A stretch of DNA of 8,812 nt from the NCBI GenBank assembly GCA_018644785.1, contig JABGPV010000219.1:1-8812 (forward strand), in the 5' to 3' direction. This DNA is from Deltaproteobacteria bacterium. Lineage in GTDB: Bacteria; Desulfobacterota; DSM-4660; Desulfatiglandales; Desulfatiglandaceae. The notes below the pieces were generated by a model. That model was given only the letters and a program-made list of their open reading frames with translations. It had not been told where the DNA came from and searched no databases. Positions 5,120 through 8,812 of the stretch are shown one piece after another. How positions within the stretch are numbered: position 1 is the stretch's first letter; each line of letters starts with the position of its first letter. The position numbers and the translations under genes were made by a program.

Positions 5120-5138
5120 ATGCGCATATTATGCGCAT
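5120..5138. promoter_or_regulatory. Tandem palindromic operator of the RHH/RelE operon
   Basis: The self-palindromic octamer ATGCGCAT occurs at 5120-5127 and again at 5131-5138. The copies are 11 bp apart, one helical turn, and both overlap or flank the predicted -10 box. Ribbon-helix-helix dimers bind cooperatively to such phased repeats, so this is a strong candidate autoregulatory site. Confidence 0.65.
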
Positions 5139-5157
5139 TAACGAGAGATGATGTCAA
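5128..5157 (-). promoter_or_regulatory. Predicted sigma70-type promoter of the RHH/RelE operon
   Basis: On the - strand a perfect TTGACA (5152-5157) is followed after 18 nt by CATAAT (5128-5133, 5/6 match). The -10 box lies in the centre of the paired ATGCGCAT sites, so bound antitoxin would block polymerase. Confidence 0.6.
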
Positions 5158-5173
5158 GTCAAGATCTTCTATA

Positions 5174-5199
5174 CGTTCCCACGCGGGAGCGTGGGAACG
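5174..5199. repeat. REP-like palindrome, copy 3
   Basis: CGTTCCCACGC (5174-5184), loop GGGA, GCGTGGGAACG (5189-5199): a perfect 11-bp stem of the same family as copies 1 and 2. A G-rich tail with a partial second copy (GAGGGAACGAG) runs to about 5229, almost touching the RND stop codon. It could also end or stabilise the RND transcript. Confidence 0.8.
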
Positions 5200-5235
5200 A
5201 GGGGGGGAGTGCGGGAGTGAGGGAACGAGAAAAAA

Positions 5236-6285
5236 TCAAGCCCTGCTGCCGGCGAATCTTTCCTGGAGGCTGTTCAGAAGAGAGCAGAGGACCGGTACCA
5301 CCACCAGGGTCAGCAGGGTGGCCACGACCAGGCCGAAGATCACCGCCACAGCCATGGGCCCCCACCACTGGCTGGACTCATTACCGATATCCAAGGCAAC
5401 TTTTCGAAAATCAAAACTGATCCCCGTGGCCATGGGCAACAGCCCTAAAATGGTGGTAATGGCCGTCAACATCACCGGTCGAAACCGTACCAGGCCCGCT
5501 TTGATCAGGGCCTCCCGCGCGGCCATCCCCCGCTCCTTGAGCCGGTTGTAATAATCGATTAGAACAATGGCATTGTTGACCACCACGCCGGCCAGACTGA
5601 TGACGCCGATGCCGGTCATGATCACGCCGAAGGCGGTACCCGTTATCAAAAGCCCCAGAAAAACGCCAATGAGGGAAAGAAGAACGGAGGTCAAGATAAT
5701 AAAGGGCGTCATAAAGGAATTGAACTGGGTGACCAGAATCAGGAAGATAATAAACAACGCGGCCACAAAGGCCTTGCTCAAAAAAGCGGCGGACTTTGCC
5801 TGCTCCTCCTGCTCCCCTGAAAAACGATAAGAATACCCGCGCGGCCAGTCCATACGGGTTTTCAGGCGGGTGTCGATATCCTGGATCACATCATTGGCCA
5901 GCCTTCCGGAGACATCTCCCGAGATGGTCACCACCCGTTTCTGATCCAGCCGCATGATGGCCCCAAGCCCGCTTGAGAGGGTAATCTCCGCCAGGGACGT
6001 GAGGGGGATGGGCTCGCCCCTGGGTCCTGAAACCGTAATCCGTTTGAGACCCTCCAGCGAACGGCGATCCCTGTCCGGCAGACGGGCGATAATATCGTAT
6101 TCATCCTTTCCTTCCCGATAAACGCCCACCTTCACGCCATTAATGGCGGTCTTTACGGTATAGGCAACCGTATAGGTATCCAACCCCATAAGCGCAGCCT
6201 TTTCCTTGTCCACCCGGACCCGAATCTCGGGTTTTCCTTTTACGAAATTGTCCTTCAAATCCACAAGGCCGGGAATATCCTCAAT
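5236..6285 (-). CDS. RND efflux permease, C-terminal part (frameshifted)
   Basis: This is the distal third of the RND transporter that begins at 8363. Joined by a -1 shift at base 6285, it continues as IEDIPGLVDLKDNF. It then gives the second porter-domain half (to about GYSYRFSGEQEEQ), followed by transmembrane segments corresponding to TM8-TM12 (SKAFVAALFIIFLILV, IILTSVLLSLIGVFLGLLI, GVISLAGVVVNNAIVLIDYY, LTAITTILGLLPMATG and VIFGLVVATLLTLVVVPVL). The first ATG in this frame is at 6264, but without a ribosome-binding site; independent translation would yield a useless fragment. At the position of AcrB Lys940 in TM10 this protein has Asn (VVVNNAIV). The combined protein is about 1042 residues, the normal RND length. 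Confidence 0.88.
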   Translation of the reverse strand: MEDIPGLVDLKDNFVKGKPEIRVRVDKEKAALMGLDTYTVAYTVKTAINGVKVGVYREGKDEYDIIARLPDRDRRSLEGLKRITVSGPRGEPIPLTSLAEITLSSGLGAIMRLDQKRVVTISGDVSGRLANDVIQDIDTRLKTRMDWPRGYSYRFSGEQEEQAKSAAFLSKAFVAALFIIFLILVTQFNSFMTPFIILTSVLLSLIGVFLGLLITGTAFGVIMTGIGVISLAGVVVNNAIVLIDYYNRLKERGMAAREALIKAGLVRFRPVMLTAITTILGLLPMATGISFDFRKVALDIGNESSQWWGPMAVAVIFGLVVATLLTLVVVPVLCSLLNSLQERFAGSRA

Positions 6286-8363
6286 TTTTTTGTTATTTTC
6301 GCTGCCAGCTCGCCCAGCACATGAATATCTTTTCCGGATATTTCCAGGTTCACCGGTGCGCCGGTGGGGGGGCCTTCCTTTTCCTTTTCCACCTGCACTT
6401 CGGCCCCCTTGACAGCGCCAAGGATCTTTTCCCGAACCTCGTTCACCACGGTAGATGAAAGGGTTTTGCGATCGTGGAAATCCTTGAAATCCAAGACCAC
6501 ACGGTTGATGTGGGTCCCCGTGCCCCCCTGGGAAAAGGGATCGCCCCCTTCGGCGCCGATGTTGGAAATCACGTAGCGGATGTCTTCATACTTGGAGACA
6601 ATATTTTCCACCAGTTCAACCAGCTTGTCGGATGCATCCAGGTTTGTGCCCTCCGGCGCCTTGATGTGGACGTAGGCCCGCCGGGGCTCGGTATCGGGCA
6701 TGAATTCGCTCCCTTTTCCAAAAGCCCCATACAACAAAATGGACCCCACCAGGAGCAGGAAAGCGATGAGAACGACAATCAGACGGTGATTGAGGGACCA
6801 ATTCAGAAGAACGAGATAAACCCGTTTAGCAAACGGCTCGCTGGATGATTTCGTCTCTTTTTCGGTTTTCATGGGCTTTTCGGGCCTTGGCGGTTTTGCG
6901 ACCTGATACCGGGCCGAAAGCACCGGATTGATCACCAGGGCCACAAAAAGCGAGGCGGTGAGCGCCATAATCAGCGTCTCGGGAAGGTATCCCATAAACT
7001 CACCCATGATCCCCGGCCAGAACAGCATGGGCGAGAAAGCCCCGAGTGTAGTGGCGGTAGAGGTAATAACGGGCCAAGCCACCTGGTTGGCGCCTGCGAG
7101 CGCCGCCTCTTTCCGGCCCATGCCCTCCTGAATGTGCCGGTAGATGTTCTCCACAATGACGATTCCGTTATCCACCAGCATGCCGAGGGCCAGGATCAGG
7201 GAAAACAGCACCACCATATTGAGCGTGACATCAAAGGCGGCCAGGAGAATAAAGGTGATGAACATGGAATAAGGAATGGCAAGGGCCACGAAAATCGCCG
7301 AGCGCCCCCCGATAAAGAGAAAAATCACCGCCACCACCAGTATCAATCCGGAGAGGATATTGTTTTCCAGATCCGCCACCATCAGGCGAACATCGTTGCT
7401 CATGTCGCTTGTCAGGTCAATCTTGAGACTGGGAGGCAACAGGGGCTTCATTTCCCTGACAATGGCTTTGACCTGGTCGGTGACTTCAACAATGTTTTCA
7501 CCGCTCCGTTTCTGAATGGCCAGGGTGACACTCTTGACCCCATTGATGCGGCTCCGGGTGATGGGGTCCTTGTGGCTGTCCCGGATAAAGGCCACATCTC
7601 TTAAGTACACCGGTTTTCCGTCCCGCACAAAGGCTACAATGGAGAAGATTTCCGCCGGGTTCTGGAAATCTTCCGGTACTCGAACCAGGTACTTGGCCTG
7701 GCCGATATCCATACTGCCGCCGGGCATGTTCACGTTGCTCCGGGTCACCGCATTGATGAGGCTTGAAAAGGGTACCCGGTAGGCCCCCACCCGATCCAGG
7801 TCGAACTCCACATGGATCTCCCGTTCCAGACCGCCGCTCAAGCGGGCGTCCAGCACCCCCGGGATGGATTCGAGGCGGTCTTCCATGTCCTCGGCAAATT
7901 TCTGCAAACGCCTGAGGCTGAAAGGACCGGACAACACCACTCGAATGACGGGAAGATCTGAAAAGTTGACCTCTTGAAGTACCGGATCATCGGAGAGATC
8001 CCCGGGCAGGTCCTTTTTGGCCTGATCCACCTTGTCCCGGACCTTCTGAAGAGCATCGTCGATATCGACCGATGGCAGGAATTTGACCGCCACCGTGGAA
8101 ATGCCCTCGGCGGACGTGGACCGGATCTCCTCCACATCGGAAATGCCTTTCAGCTTCCGCTCAATGGGAATGGAGATCAATTCCTCCATATCCTCGGGCG
8201 CCACCCCTTCGTAGGTAGTGGTCACAAAGACATAAGGGATGGTAATATCGGGAAAGTTTTCACGGGGCAGGGTGATATAGCAGTATATCCCGGCAATGAG
8301 GATAAACACCATGAGGGTCAAAACCGTTGTCTGTCTATTAAGCGCAACCCGGTTGAGGATCAT
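6255..8363 (-). CDS. RND (AcrB/HAE-type) efflux permease, N-terminal part (frameshifted)
   Basis: Inner-membrane proton-driven exporter subunit of a tripartite pump. The 702-residue frame has TM1 (TTVLTLMVFILIAGIYCYI), the family hallmark LPRENFPDITIPYV, the first periplasmic porter domain (about 40-330), TM2-TM6 (about 335-485, with the proton-relay motif LVDNGIVIVENIYRH, Asp398), a cytoplasmic linker rich in Lys and Glu (488-510), TM7 and the start of the second porter domain. It then leaves frame after Lys693 at an A7 run and ends LRIFPALWI. The ATG overlaps the adaptor stop by 4 nt (ATGA). Substrate class cannot be read from the sequence; heavy-metal (CusA) type is unlikely because the motifs follow the hydrophobe/amphiphile type. 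Confidence 0.9.
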   Translation of the reverse strand: MILNRVALNRQTTVLTLMVFILIAGIYCYITLPRENFPDITIPYVFVTTTYEGVAPEDMEELISIPIERKLKGISDVEEIRSTSAEGISTVAVKFLPSVDIDDALQKVRDKVDQAKKDLPGDLSDDPVLQEVNFSDLPVIRVVLSGPFSLRRLQKFAEDMEDRLESIPGVLDARLSGGLEREIHVEFDLDRVGAYRVPFSSLINAVTRSNVNMPGGSMDIGQAKYLVRVPEDFQNPAEIFSIVAFVRDGKPVYLRDVAFIRDSHKDPITRSRINGVKSVTLAIQKRSGENIVEVTDQVKAIVREMKPLLPPSLKIDLTSDMSNDVRLMVADLENNILSGLILVVAVIFLFIGGRSAIFVALAIPYSMFITFILLAAFDVTLNMVVLFSLILALGMLVDNGIVIVENIYRHIQEGMGRKEAALAGANQVAWPVITSTATTLGAFSPMLFWPGIMGEFMGYLPETLIMALTASLFVALVINPVLSARYQVAKPPRPEKPMKTEKETKSSSEPFAKRVYLVLLNWSLNHRLIVVLIAFLLLVGSILLYGAFGKGSEFMPDTEPRRAYVHIKAPEGTNLDASDKLVELVENIVSKYEDIRYVISNIGAEGGDPFSQGGTGTHINRVVLDFKDFHDRKTLSSTVVNEVREKILGAVKGAEVQVEKEKEGPPTGAPVNLEISGKDIHVLGELAAKITKKLRIFPALWI
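6285..6291 (-). other. A7 slippery site / frameshift point in the RND permease gene
   Basis: Read on the - strand the bases are ACA-AAA-AAA-TTG, containing the heptamer A AAA AAA in the X-XXY-YYZ register. Slipping back one base gives ATT-GAG-GAT-ATT (IEDI) and restores the remaining ~350 codons. An eighth A would have the same effect. Either the gene is recoded (ribosomal -1 shift or polymerase slippage), or one A has been lost by mutation or by homopolymer miscalling. Confidence 0.8.
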
Positions 8364-8812
8364 TGGACTTGAACCTTCATGCCTTCCTCAACATCTCTCT
8401 GACCGGTGACGATCAGTCGATCCCCTGGCTGCAACCCTTTGGTGATCTGCACCCGGTCCCCCTCAATGACCCCGATGGAAATAGTCCGGGCATGGGCAAT
8501 ACCTTTTTCTTCCACAAAGAGAAGGCGTTCCCCCCCCTTGTCCATAATGGCGAACAGGGGTGCCGAGAGCGCATCGGGAATCATGCGCCGAAGAAATGCC
8601 ACGCGGGCAATCATACCGGGCCTGATTTCATGTTTCGGATTATCAATCAAGACCCTTACCCAGAAGGTCTTGGTGGCGGGATCCGCCTTATAGGACACAA
8701 AATCCACCTTTCCTTTCAGACGGAGATCGGGAAAGGCATCGATGGTGACCACGGCGTCCTGTCCCTTTTTCAGATACCGCACATCCAGCTCCGGCACATT
8801 GACGTGAATTTT
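8360..8812 (-). CDS. RND periplasmic adaptor (membrane fusion protein), partial
   Basis: HlyD/AcrA-family adaptor linking the RND permease to an outer-membrane channel. Only the last 150 codons are in the window; the frame is open through the right edge, so the signal peptide, coiled-coil hairpin and lipoyl domain are missing. Visible are the beta-barrel region (IHVNVPELDVRYLKKGQDAV, then FVSYKADPATKTFWVRV and IRPGMIARV) and the membrane-proximal domain ending GLQPGDRLIVTGQRDVEEG. An internal GTG at 8797 is only the first possible start within the window, not the real one. The stop overlaps the permease ATG by 4 nt, so the two genes are co-transcribed and translationally coupled. Confidence 0.9.
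   Translation of the reverse strand, partial: KIHVNVPELDVRYLKKGQDAVVTIDAFPDLRLKGKVDFVSYKADPATKTFWVRVLIDNPKHEIRPGMIARVAFLRRMIPDALSAPLFAIMDKGGERLLFVEEKGIAHARTISIGVIEGDRVQITKGLQPGDRLIVTGQRDVEEGMKVQVQ

Noticed and set aside
5200..5245. Intrinsic terminator after the RND permease
   Set aside because: A T6 run follows the stop codon, but the bases before it form only a very weak GCC/GGC pairing. The REP hairpin further on has no T-run after it.
1..8812. CRISPR array, tRNA or rRNA
   Set aside because: The only repeated units are the three palindromic elements, which are not regularly spaced. No tRNA cloverleaf or rRNA signature was recognised.

Overview
The window looks like a chromosomal segment of a Gram-negative bacterium. 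A signal-peptide-bearing protein and an RND efflux pump with a periplasmic adaptor both imply a double membrane. A moderately GC-rich sequence, several toxin-antitoxin (TA) modules, dispersed palindromes of the CGTTCCCACGC...GCGTGGGAACG type and a caspase/PEGA/FGE fusion protein would fit a Desulfobacterota-like (deltaproteobacterial) organism. That placement is an inference; no rRNA or other phylogenetic marker is present.

Layout, left to right. The window opens in the 3' part of a cyclophilin peptidyl-prolyl isomerase (1-444, + strand). Every other gene is on the - strand. An intact VapBC-type pair (RHH antitoxin and PIN toxin, 4-nt overlap) occupies 509-1179, with a recognisable promoter and an inverted-repeat operator candidate. 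Region 1250-1669 is decayed: an unassigned broken reading frame, a 99-bp compound palindromic element, and the first 17 codons of a second PIN toxin that the element interrupts. The AbrB/MazE-like antitoxin of that broken pair (1653-1895) looks intact. Next come the 44-codon 5' stub of a gene resembling the HRDC-type accessory gene of diversity-generating retroelements (DGRs), another palindrome and a GC-rich hairpin. They sit just downstream of a large gene (2321-4276, with a frameshifted leader to 4401). That gene encodes a caspase-like domain with an EF-hand-type loop, two PEGA domains and a C-terminal formylglycine-generating-enzyme (FGE)/C-type-lectin fold. A RHH/RelE-type TA pair follows (4515-5082), and then an RND efflux operon (5236-8812), which enters from the right edge.

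The most interesting unit is 2040-4401. The last ~35 codons of the caspase-FGE gene look like a DGR variable region. Surface positions are Tyr, His, Asp, Asn, Ser, Gly, Phe or Ala, almost all in NNC codons, as expected if AAC codons in a template had been mutated at adenines. The HRDC-like stub directly downstream supports a former DGR cassette here. No reverse transcriptase or template repeat is in the window, so the variable region is either frozen or served in trans.

Two genes carry single-base disruptions at or next to A-runs: the caspase-FGE leader (AAA) and the RND permease (A7, a classical A AAA AAA slippery heptamer). In both, a -1 shift restores a convincing full-length protein. They may be real mutations, sequence errors or, for the RND gene, recoding. 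The RND adaptor and permease overlap by 4 nt and form one operon. The TA pairs, the palindromes and the DGR remnant make 500-5230 an accessory, repeatedly rearranged stretch between two housekeeping-type loci.
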